Positions 11,104 through 23,300 of a stretch of DNA of 64,000 bases are shown here, in pieces. Source of the DNA: Apostichopus japonicus. Lineage: Eukaryota > Echinodermata > Holothuroidea > Aspidochirotida > Stichopodidae. The position numbers and the translations under genes were made by a program. Below the pieces are notes generated by a model. The model searched no databases, was not told the origin of the DNA, and saw only the letters and a list, made by a program, of their open reading frames with translations. The stretch's first letter is position 1; every line of letters starts with the position of its first letter. The DNA is taken from the NCBI RefSeq assembly GCF_037975245.1, contig NC_092564.1, positions 4,491,484 to 4,555,483 on the forward strand, in the 5' to 3' direction.

Positions 11104-14100
11104 CTAGAAAGAAAAGTTTAGGAAATTGGGTCAAAATCTCCAGGTTTGCCTTCAACAATTTGAAAGCCAGCTAAGCTTAGAACAATCTCCATGCTACATT
11201 ACACAACACTTTTCAAATCATCACCAAAAAAATGAACAAACTTAAAACCTACTAATAAGCTTGTCCTACATAGTGACCACACAGGTAATAAATAAGTCCA
11301 ATTACAATATCTGACAAAAAAAAACTATTTTTCATCTTGAAATCTGAAGACATTCAATACCAGTCCCTCATATATGTAACCACAATGGACCCTTACTGTG
11401 GTCATTCAAGAGGTTCATTGAGACATGAATCTAACAGCAGACCACAGCAACAATCACTAAAATGTCAGACTTATGTTTCAATAAACATTACAGAAGTAAT
11501 AAAACTAGCACCTCTTTATCATATTAAATGAACTCCTTAATTACAAACCATTCTTCCAAGGGAGAAGTTAATTTCTGGGCCCTTGTAAATGATTTTATGG
11601 AAAGATTCAGAACACTTTTGGCGAAAGGAAAATATTACTCTATGTATTATAGAAAACCTGAATGTGACGAAGTAAGATTCGACATCAAATTCCACTCTCT
11701 GGCTATGTTTCAACCTTTGCTGTTTCTATTCTTTGACTCAAAGAATCTTACCATATGATTATCCTTCCACTCATCTGGGAAAGCAGGTCGCTCTCTCTCT
11801 GTACAAACTAAGACCTGCATATCAGCGAATGATGGATGAAGACCGACCTTGTCTTGAAACGGAAGCTTGTATGCTGGCGGCACAGTACCTGAGAGGAGGC
11901 AATGGAAAGACATATTTCATCCTAATACAGTAAAATAAACTATCATACTCAGAAATGACTGTAGGTAAATTTCTAAACTATAGTTAGAGGGTCTGACATT
12001 TGCAAATCTTACCAGATAAACTTGCTCAAATGAACAAAGTCTGCTAACATTTATATAACAAAATGGAATTTTAATAAAACAGTCAATTTCAGTAGTCAGT
12101 AACCATTGGCAAAAGAGGTCTCAGATGTTCACACTTCAAAGTGACTGGTACACCCAAAAGGACAGTGCCACACCATTGCTAATAAGCACCAGTTGTCAAA
12201 CACCATTAGAAAAAATTAATGGCTTGTTTCTTCACGTGCACTGCATCAGTTTGTTTCATTACAAAATGATTTGTGAAGATGAGAATAATGTCAGTTCATG
12301 ATTCAGCTACACACACAAACATGCATGCACACACATACACACACACTGAGCTGTCAATGATATGAAGCACTTGATACGGTGAAAGGATCTCAGCAAACAT
12401 CATTCATTCGCTTCCCTGTCTAAGTCAAATGACAGTTTCAAGTTTTATCCCTCTACAAATTTTTTCTTCCTTCAGGAGTGTACAAACAACAAAGATAGCT
12501 AAGCAATACATCAGTCATTCTATACAGAAAGCCGAGAGTAAAGCAGCTAGTTATATATCAATACCAATCAATTTCTTGCTTATTTTCTCAACAACTTCAA
12601 ACTGAATCCAATGAATTGTTGTAATATTTCTAAATTATAACAACATTTTGCGATACCTCATCTTTTGCAGGATACTAATTTAATTCTTGCAGTTGGAATT
12701 TTACCGACTACGGAAAACGCGATGTGCTGGGATACTCAAGTTTAACATCAATAGCCACTACTTATGACAATAATATTCACATAAAATAAATAGCCCTTAG
12801 TATTTAACTCAAGAAGTAAGCAATGATTAAAAGCTCTTAGCAGTAGAAAAACTATGAAGGCTTACTTACCAGGGTATAAATCTTTACACCTTGTTGCTAG
12901 CTCCCACAGAACCAACCCAAGACTGTAGATGTCTACCTGTTTGAGGGCACACTCGCAATCTCGCAGATTAACAGCACCATCTAAGACTTCAGGAGCCATG
13001 TAGCGGACAGTTCCGACCTGACAAATGGAGAGAATATTAAAAAGGTTAATGAAAAAAACAATTATAAAATATACATGAAAAGTGACTAGTACTATAAATC
13101 AAACCTATCTTTTGAACATTGCCTACCATTAGAGACTTCAGGTTCTCAATCTCAACAGGCTGGAAGTTAGAAAGCCTCAGGTGTACAAGATTGTCCATGT
13201 TTTCCATTTTTTCATGTTTTCCATTTTTTCATGTTTTCCAAGGTTAGGAACACCAAAGGTCATTGTCTGAAGTTACAGCAAGTTTTCAGTAGCTTAAATG
13301 TTTGTTAAACAATTCTTTTCTCAGAGGACTGTGAACAAATGCAATGACTTTACATTTAAGTTGGTTATCGTCTATGGTGAGAGGCTTTACATGGTTATTT
13401 CAGGAATCACAACAGGAGGTTTCTGTGCTTTAGTTTCTTTTCATAGGGTCCTTGGAGGGGGGACTCTATGTCCCTCCTACATTGAACTTCTAACCTTAAC
13501 TAGATCTATATGATCAAGGCTCACAGGACTGACTGTACAGATCTTGCACTAAGTCTACCAGGGGTCACATTTCAATATAGCTAGAAATGTGTTTCTCACA
13601 AGAATATTACTAAATTTCATAAAAACCTCCCAGATATCTACTGCAATTCAAACTAGTGGTTGATTCTTTTTTATGTTCAAAGCTTTGGCAGACATGATCT
13701 CCAAGTCCACTGGTTATCATTCCCTTGAGTTTTCTCCTGTTTATGTAAGGAGCCTCCCTTCACACTAACATGTACGTATGAACAAACATCATTTTGACGT
13801 TATTATAATTCAGGACACAGGAAAATCCTCTGCATGATTCACACATATGGCCAGCTGAGATAATTAGCTTTCAAAATTGTTTATGTCACCCAATGCATAC
13901 AAAGAGAAGGATAGGTCTACAGATGTGGGAATTTAATTGTGCTAACAGTTTACAGTACCAGTAAAAACAATTTCAGGAATGCTGGAGCCATATCAGATAC
14001 AACACAAGATTAGGAATTTGTCACAATTTACATAGATTTCTAATTCTGTATTCAAATTTGTTTCCAGTTGCATGGGCTGTATCAATCATAGTATCAAGCA

Positions 14101-14280
14101 AATTTCCCGCCTCAATAACATTGACGACTGTTTAAAAAGAAGTTGAAGCAGCAGTACTTTATAGTAACAATGCTAGCAAAATAATGTTTATGTGCTTTCT
14201 AACATTGACAGGAACACACTACACTGTTGCTATATATGTACATGTAAATATATGTGTGTATATACTACATATATATATAT

Positions 14281-14345
<65 letters not shown>

Positions 14346-17300
14346 ATATATAGATATATCTCCTTAGTATTACAATTGTGATGATTTCAGCGTGACATTA
14401 CACATCAAACTGGATACAAGCTAACACACTTACCAGCAATATGCTTGGTTTTGAATAACTGGCAACATATCAAGAATGAGTGTTTCCAAAGAGGAGGCGG
14501 CAATATAGCCTGTGCAGCCTGTATACATGTGTAGTACACATTAGGCCTACTGTATGTATGCCCATAATACAGTTAGTTCTCATGTTGAATGCAGAATAAA
14601 CGAGAACCCATACTACTACCCAGGGGTTCCGACCAAATTAAGCAACTGCTCTGCAGTTGTCACATTTCTAATGAAGGAAAGCAGATGAAACTACAGCATT
14701 TCATTCAAAGTCATTTGAGAACCATTTAAAACTGTCTGAAAAAGCTTCAAGAAGAACACATTAGTATTGTAACAAGAAATTCTGCGAAATGATTATTTGA
14801 GGTGAGAGGGTAGCTCAATATTCTACTGACTGGTAGCCTAAAGCATCATTTTATATGCAATATAAGTCAATATCGATCCAGGGTAGATTTGTTTATGAGA
14901 GAATTTAATAATTCAGTTATTAACAAGACTGAACATAATAACCAAAACATTACAATATCTTACTGACCAGTACAGTTGGTCATTCAAAAGAAAGTAAAGC
15001 ATACAAGAAAACTTTGTTGCTCTGACAAATATAAGTATGAATATATATAAACAGTAATCAAATTAAGAGTGCCCTACCTTACTTACCATGAATAGGGCAT
15101 TAATTCATTCATTCATTCACTCAGTCATTCTAATTAAAGTTTGAAAGTTGCGTCATAAATGTTCATAAAAAAGATCTAAGTGGATTTGAAATATGAGCCC
15201 TCGGAGGAAGTTCAACAGACACCCAACAGACCTCTCGGGACTTCTAGGCTGAAGATAATCTGGGAGTGATCCAGACACCCTGCCCAGGAAGAACCAAACA
15301 TTTAATAAACACATACATTCATCCAAAAGACCAAGCCATCCCAAGGGAACCTCACCTGCCTATCATACCAACCCACCTATCCAACCAGTATTGATATAGT
15401 GCTACATTGCAGCACTTCACTGTTACATTACTGTTTGCGTGCAATGAATCTGTAGGAGCCTTTCGTCTGCACAGACGCTGTCAGAGTAAATCATTCTAGC
15501 TCTCACATTCTTCATTATCATAGTTGATACAGTAATGCTAAGTGCATATATTTCACACAGACTGCAGGCAAATACCTCACAGGCTGTGAGAGCTTAGAAT
15601 TCAGTGGTAACAGAAGATAATCTCGACTACTAGTCTATAATAGTATTATAATTGGATTGACTAATAACTGGAAAGTTCAGCAGATCACTACGCACATCTA
15701 TGGGAGAAATGTCTGTCAGCCCTTTTATCCATCTGTGAATCCATACTTGAATTACCCTGCACATTTAAAACAGAATATAACCAACAAATAAAACATGGGG
15801 AAAAAAAGGAAACACCTGAAAATTGTGATATTCCCGACTCCCAATTGTCCCGCATTTTGCAGGTATGACCCACATTTAGACATCCAAACCCGCTGACCCA
15901 CGCAAACCTCAAAAAAACCCACATTTCCTTTCGATTCTGCAGTTTTACCAAGTTCTGCTATCCTGCCTCTAATATCATACAAGAAATATGACTTTGGGCT
16001 CACTGGCTGTTGAACTACTTTGTGTGATGCTTCTACCTCTTTCACCAAAGCAACTGAGCTATTTACACAAAGTTATCAATGGTCTCCCAGTACCTGCCTG
16101 ACATATTAGCGAGCTAACATCTGCGAGCAGATTTCAATAGAAATTTCGGGAAGGATGACATCCAAAACAATTTATCTTTAAACAAAATTTATGACACATT
16201 GTAAGGCATATCATTTCAGGCCATAAAGACTAAGTTATCAATATTTTCCCATTGAGTTTTGTGTTGCATCTAATGAACTGACTTACAGGTAATGGACCGT
16301 GTGTTAGTTAGACTATACATATTATTAATCCAGTCACTTTATTTGAGGAGCCTCAGCTGTTAAGAAGGGTTATTTCTTAAAAAAATTACTAAGTCTGATA
16401 CAGCCTGCACTTATAGCAGTGTTTTTGAATGGTCTGCAGAATATCAAAATTAATTTTGTGCAGGCCCACCAGTCATGCTTTACAGTTTGAACTCAATTGA
16501 CCAATAGTTGCAGTTCTAGCACAGTGGAGGGAATTTTGCTCGAGTTGCATGAAGAAAAACTTACATCAGTGATATTACTGTTGTCTTGATTTCCATCTCT
16601 GACAATGCTGGCACCGCAGACCTTCATAGCAAACCCAAAATCTCCGATACAGCAAGTGCCATCAGTTCGGACCAAGATATTTCTACTGTTGATGTCACGG
16701 TGTACAACTGCTGGTTTGTGCATTCCTGATGATCAAAATAAAGAGAAGCGAGAGAGAGAAAAAAAAAAGCCATTTGTTTTAATCTCATCAATCTCACCAA
16801 AGCCTAGACCACTTTTGATATCTAGTAAAAAATAATAAAATACAATTTATACAAAACAACTCATGAATACAGCAGGCAGTTTAGATTTATAAATGAATTA
16901 GTTATAAGGTGAGTCATACCTCACTAAGGGTTATTGGTATTGTAAGCTGATTGGGCCAATAGTTATTATTCTCCATCTTGTTTGATAATAACAAGCTGAT
17001 TTTTCAGCAGACAAATCTGATTACATAATACTCCAGGCAAAATAAAACAGCAGAGTTTTTGGGTGAAAAGAGGTGAGAGTAGAAAGATTTCTCAGGAATT
17101 ACAGTGAAGCCCTACGGTTGTAAAATATGCAGTAACATTCAAATTTCAAACATAATGCACTATGAATAATGTACTGGAGATTTTAGTGTGTGATTAAACG
17201 TTAAACATGCTGAACCTTTCTTTCACATTTCAGAAAGATGAATGCCTACTACCGTAAATGGGATCTAGGTCAAGTATAATCTAGGTACGTAATGGAGTAT

Positions 17301-20300
17301 TTAAGATAAACATTAACAATTTATGTTTATGCACAATTTTTGTTAACCTGATATCTAGGCTACTAGTACCTAAAATGTTGCCAATTTACACAGTATAAAT
17401 TTGTTGCAAAAGTGCATAAATTTTCTTTCTATTAACAGTACTTGTTTTATATTTGGTTCATTGAGTTGCTTTATTCTAACAGTAGCACTTTCCTTTATAC
17501 AGTACTTTCAACAGTGATCATTAACATTTGGAAAGATGTTACTTAAATTTACCAATGTTTGGTCATTTTTAATGCTCAGATATACACTAAATGCTGGCAT
17601 TGATTTGTACTGCACCATATTTGTATGTTGGCATGAAATAAACAGAACTACAGTATAAATGGTACACAGAAATGTAATGGCATGCTTGTGGCAGGTACAG
17701 AAACCTGCATCAGCTCCATTAACATACACTTCAATGTTAAAGATCTTTAAAAACTTGTGGTCGAACGATCCAAACCCTCCTTCTTCAGAGAAATTATGGA
17801 AAATGACATGTATTTATTCTGTTGTCAAAACTGATTCCATGTGAAATGTGCCATTGTTTATCCCTGACAATGAACCGAAACATTTCTGTCAAGTTTCAAA
17901 CTCGACATAAAAACTTCCATCCTACCACTGAACTGTTTACACTATGACAGATTTGGATAATTTAACCAAAATTAAAATGTCTTATAAAACCTACAGTAGT
18001 CTACTGTAAGCAGCAGGGTTTGTCTGGTGGAAACTGGCAGGTGTCAAGAAAGGGTTTTTACCCAGATTATCACTTTTTAGACTTTTGTACATGGAAGGTC
18101 AAATCCCTTGAAGCAGATCTGTTGTTCAGAAATAGCTTCTTGCCCTCTCGGGTAACCTCAGTTGAGTGGCATAACTGATCACTGTATACCCAGGATATTG
18201 AATGTGACTAGAGAATGTATCCTATTAGCAAATGGTTTCAGTCAACCTTTTAGCATCTGGTTCTGTAGGTTAACCCTGTTTTGGTTAAGGTGGGAGGGGG
18301 GGGGGGGGCAGGGGTTATCAGGATGGTTGTGAAAGTGACTTTAAAATAGTACTTAGCAGCCTAGTAAACATAATTTTGAAGCAGCAACATGGTGTTTAGT
18401 ACCACCTACTAATCAAACTTGTGTACAAGTTAGTGGGCCAGACGTTTCGATCCTAGCAGGATCTTCTCCAGAGGCTGAATGACTAGGCAACAGATAGAGC
18501 ATGCTACTAAACTTCCATTGAGTTAATACTTGTAAAATAATAATAATACACCTACTGAACATAGATATTCAAACAGAGAGACCATTTCTTCAACTACTAA
18601 AAAATGCTGATGGAGTATGTTGCCAGTAACTGAGCTACAGTATGAAACCCACTCCGACAAAAATATTACTTTTTCTTTGCACTTCCAGATACAGCTCAGA
18701 CAGAGAACATAGCTCTGTGCGTTTGGATATTTCCTTACGCTGTGTTTATTATAATCCAACCTCTTTTCTCAACGCTTTGCTCATGCCACAGCCATGCCGA
18801 ACTGTGTTTTTATACAAGATTCGTCGGGTAATGAATAATAATAATAACATGAATTACGGACATTTGCAATGCGCCGGTATCCGCCACACAGCCGCTCATG
18901 GCACATGAGACAACAGTGAGAGAAGGAAAAGCAAGAAACAAACAAAGAATATAATTGAGTAAATTAGTAATATTTAGCAATAACCCATCATTCAAGAAAA
19001 ACATGAATTTCATCTGCTTCCCACACAATGCAATGGACAAAACTTCACTGTCTTTGCATGCAAAGCAAGAATACAAAATTTGGATGAAGAAAAATATATA
19101 GATTGAAAACATGTGTCCCTTCTTTGAATACAGTAGTAGATTAGGAAGGAAGAGGGCAGTGTCCATGAAGTGAGGACACAGCGCGAAAACAACCCAATCA
19201 AGTAGTTTAGGTAGATAGGAAAGTGCGTACATTGACTGGGATATAGGCAAGAGAGGAGCAAGGAAAAATTTGGGATTTCGAAAATCTTGGTATTTCATAT
19301 TAATTTAAACAGAGCATATTTGATTCACATCCCCTAGAGTGAAAATAGATAAACATTATTCCATAATCATTCTTGATACTTCCAAATCTCAAATTATGCT
19401 TATAAAATAAGTCTGCTTTCCAATGAAAGTTATGTAATGCAAACTTCTGCTTTTAAAGGTACTGTACAGTACAGCATAGAGGACTGTGTTGTCTTGGCTC
19501 AATATGTCATTTAGTCCATTAGGGAGCAAACATCCACAAACAAGACACTGTGACAGTTTCACCAACCTTAGCAATTCTTGGAACAGTACTAGATACTTTT
19601 GGCATGGATGCTTCGCTGTGTGAGTACAAGATACTTGATAAGTTGGATTTAAAAACACTCACTGAGAATCACACACATGACTTTGTCTTGTATGTGTTGG
19701 CTGGATATCTCGTTTTCTCCCTCAGAGGATACAAGAGCAGGCATTCCTATACAAGCCACTGTGACACTCTCACCTACAGTAAGGTGAATTCTTGAACAAT
19801 TTAAGTACTGTAACATTGGCTTCTTGTACACTTCCCTTACCCACTAAGAATCACACACATGACTTTGTCTTGTATGTGTTGGCTGGATATCTCGTTTTCT
19901 CCCTCAGAGGATACAAGAGCAGGCATTCCTATACAAGCCACTGTGACACTCTCACCTACAGTAAGGTGAATTCTTGAACAATTTAAGTACTGTAATATTG
20001 GCTTCTTGTACACTTCCCTTACTCACTAAGAATCACAAACATAACTTTGTCTTGTATGTGTTGGTTGAATATCTTTTTTTATCCCTAAGGGTTGATAAAT
20101 GTGCTGGTACATGTTGCAAGTCACAACAAACAGTTGCAAAAATACAAATGTGACAACACCTCCCTCGGCCTTTGCTCAATCTTTTACAGAAAGCAACTCC
20201 CTTTATTTATTCTTTGCAGTGATGAAATGATGAATTACTGTACAGTATAGCAGTTTCAGCCCATACTGCACACATGTTAAAAGTCACCCTTAGTACATCC

Positions 20301-23300
20301 CAGTAACAACACAATTTCTGCAATACTTTATGATTTTATTACATAGTACTTAAATGGTCTAGCACTAATAAGTAATCAACTTTACAACTTTGAGATCACA
20401 CACATGTACAGTTCTATCAGGAAATTGGCAGAAACTAGATATCACTGTTTGAAAGGTCACCAAACTGATTGGGTTCTGGGATCGTAAAAGACTCCGAGAG
20501 CATTTGAATTTCGGAAATCTTCACTGTAAAGCCCAAAAGGTAACGGCTTGAGAATGTGTAAACTTACAGTACCGCTTTTAAGTAAATTGGAAAACCGCGC
20601 TCTTAATCGCGCTCTGTGCGTTTAAACCGCGCTCTATCTTTTGTTAAAACCCGCATTGAAATGCAGTTAATTGCGGGGAACTGTTTATCAGAGCGCAGAT
20701 TCCGTCGGAAGGCTTCCCTAATTCTATTCATGCTAGCTAAAAGTGTGAAGTTCATTGTTACCGTCAGACGGTCAATGGCTGTAATCCTACTTAATTCCTT
20801 CCAATCCGGTAACAAAAGAATATCGATCGTTGCCGGTAGAAAGAAGACCGAGGGTTTATACTCGGTCAAGGGAAGGGATAGTGTATAAGCACGTATCTTA
20901 TACTGTTTAAATTCAACGTACAATACAAATGTTCAAGTGGGAGCAAAACAGTTGGTTTGATGAGTGAAACGTTAGCAAACAGAATTCCCGCGATTGCTGC
21001 GAACAATAAAAATTGCCGTTTAATATTCAAACAGTTCTCAACGTCCGTTCGGAAATAACAATATTTCTGAAAATTATTCAGGAATCATGATTTTTCCTAC
21101 CACAGATTAAGTGAGAAAACCGAATTGATCATTTCTCAGGGCTAGAACAGTACAGTATAATGTTCGCTCCACTTACGTAAAACTTCTATATATATTGCAC
21201 GTGGAAAACCCGAGTTTTTGCACACATAATTCCCATTGACATTGGTCACGGAACATAAGTAGGTCATCGACATTTGAACTTGGCAACTTGCCCAAGTTCA
21301 TTGCACCATGGGAACGACACAACAAATTGTACATGATTGTACATTTTCTGAAAAACGTACGATATTTTTCACAAAAATTGATGATTAGATAAGTGCTTCC
21401 TCACAATCAACGAGCCGCCCCGAATTCGTTCCGCTTACGTAAAACTTCTATATATATTGCACGTGGAAAACCCGAGTTTTTACACACAGAATTCCCATTG
21501 ACATTGGTCACGGAACATAAGTAGGTCATCGACATTCGAACTTGGCAACTTGCCCAAGTTCATTGCACCATGGGAACGACATAACAAATTGTACATGATT
21601 GTACATTTTCCCGCCATCTGGACGCAAAGTTATAACTTTTGGTGTAATATGCAAATTATGAATGGTAGTGTACTGCGCGGTTAAAACTTAAACTATTGCG
21701 ACACACACAAATTATGTGTGTTGTAGAAGTAACTTTTGTATCAAATGTAAAGTACTGTATGGTAGGCCTACTATTATTTATAAAAGACGGTTTTCCTCAG
21801 GCGATAGGGATGTTTCGGTGAACTCGATCTCTTTGTATAGTACTTGGATACTTAAAATGACCATGTAGGCTACATGCAGTTTCTATTTCTCTTTAGTAAG
21901 CTCTAATCATCATTTTTATCCTTTGCGGATCTTTATTGGAATAAATTCGAAATGTATTGCTTGACGCCAGTATTTAACGGTAAGCATTTCTTAAATTGTT
22001 GACTGAGCTTCAAAATCCATTTTCAAACAAGTCTGTTAATTTTCATGAAGGTTTTATAAAAAATCGACTTACAGCTAGGGAACGAAAGCTGTTCTATAGT
22101 ATCCAAATAAAAAACATGTTTCTCGTACTGAGATCTGAAAAAAAACGGGCGGCCATTTTTCTTCTTTTTATGCGCTGCTACTAGTTTGGAATATGTTCCA
22201 ACCTTTACAAAATAATTTTTAAGGATAGTTTAGATTTCTTGTAATCCGAAAAGAAACTCGGGAATCAGGAAAAAAGGAGGCCCATCAATTGCGCGGACTA
22301 GAAACATGTTTTGAATTTAACCGGCCCTGCTTCAAATTTGTTGGGTGGAAATTCTTTTTTCTTTTCATTCTGCTGGAACCAATGGTAATTTATATAAAAA
22401 ATTCACACAAGAAACGCTTAGTAACACTTTATTATTTCTTCAAAATGTTGCCAACTATTTAAAGTAAACTTATCCTCCTTTAATTTATTTGCTTCGTGAG
22501 TGCAAAGCTTCCTAGCCTAATGTGTGCCTAACTTTTCTTTTAGAATTTTTAAAAGATTTACAGAAAATACAGACTGTTTGTTTCTTTTTAGTTTGCATTT
22601 CTAAGCTTTAACACTGTTGCATGATTATTCTTATTTTATAATAATTTGCTTTTTTTTTTAAACAAGCATTTGTGCTTAGAATTCTTTTTCATTTTGGTTT
22701 CCAGGATATAATTACAATTATTCTCTTTACAACTCCTTTCAGTTAGTGACAAACTTCGCATTCGTAAGCCTATGAACAGAACTCTATAAAAAATAAAATA
22801 AAATCAGTGCAACGTTTCCTGGCCTAATGTGCCTAAAGTTCACACAAAACGCGGGACCTAATGTTACTACTAAAAATGATATGTTACCCCGAAAGGATAA
22901 GGCTCTTGCTTTTTATTACTTCTGGTAACCATAACATATCGGGGAATAAAATAAAAACGTATAAAAAAGGTTTTGCCCTTCAACACGAAACTATTCTCGT
23001 TTAAAACTTTCAGTCGAAGTCGTGAACTTCGTACTCGTACACTGGCCTAATGTGCCTAAACTCCACACAAACACAAGGCCTAATGTTACTACAAGAAATG
23101 GTCCGTTAATGTTACGGCGAAAGAATAAGACACGAAGTTTCCTTCTTGCTTTTTATTACTTCTGGTTACCAGAACATATCGGGGAATAAAATAAACACGT
23201 ATAAAAAGGTTTTGCCCTTCAACACGAAATTATTCTCGATTAAAACTTTCTTTCCGTCAAAGTTGGTAAACTTCGTTTAAAATTGTGATGTTTATAACGG

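Larger units (their letters stand above)
13018..16564 (-). other. BMPR2 intron 5
   Basis: It holds a short tandem repeat of about 17-18 bp (TTTTCCATTTTTTCATG units, about 13195-13242) and a long TA microsatellite near 14268-14350. Several ATTC repeats lie near 15103-15130. Open frames here do not resemble proteins. Confidence 0.75.

Noticed and set aside
14184-14381. 65-codon frame of Tyr/Ile/Val repeats
   Set aside because: Direct translation of a TA microsatellite.
18810-19298. 162-codon minus-strand open frame in BMPR2 intron 4
   Set aside because: Hydrophobic, Phe/Leu/Cys-rich translation of pyrimidine-rich intron DNA. No supporting splice or motif evidence.
20603-20923. 106- and 90-codon overlapping frames near the left end of the inverted-repeat element, considered as transposase
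   Set aside because: No DDE/D signature or DNA-binding motif. Two overlapping frames on opposite strands point to chance.
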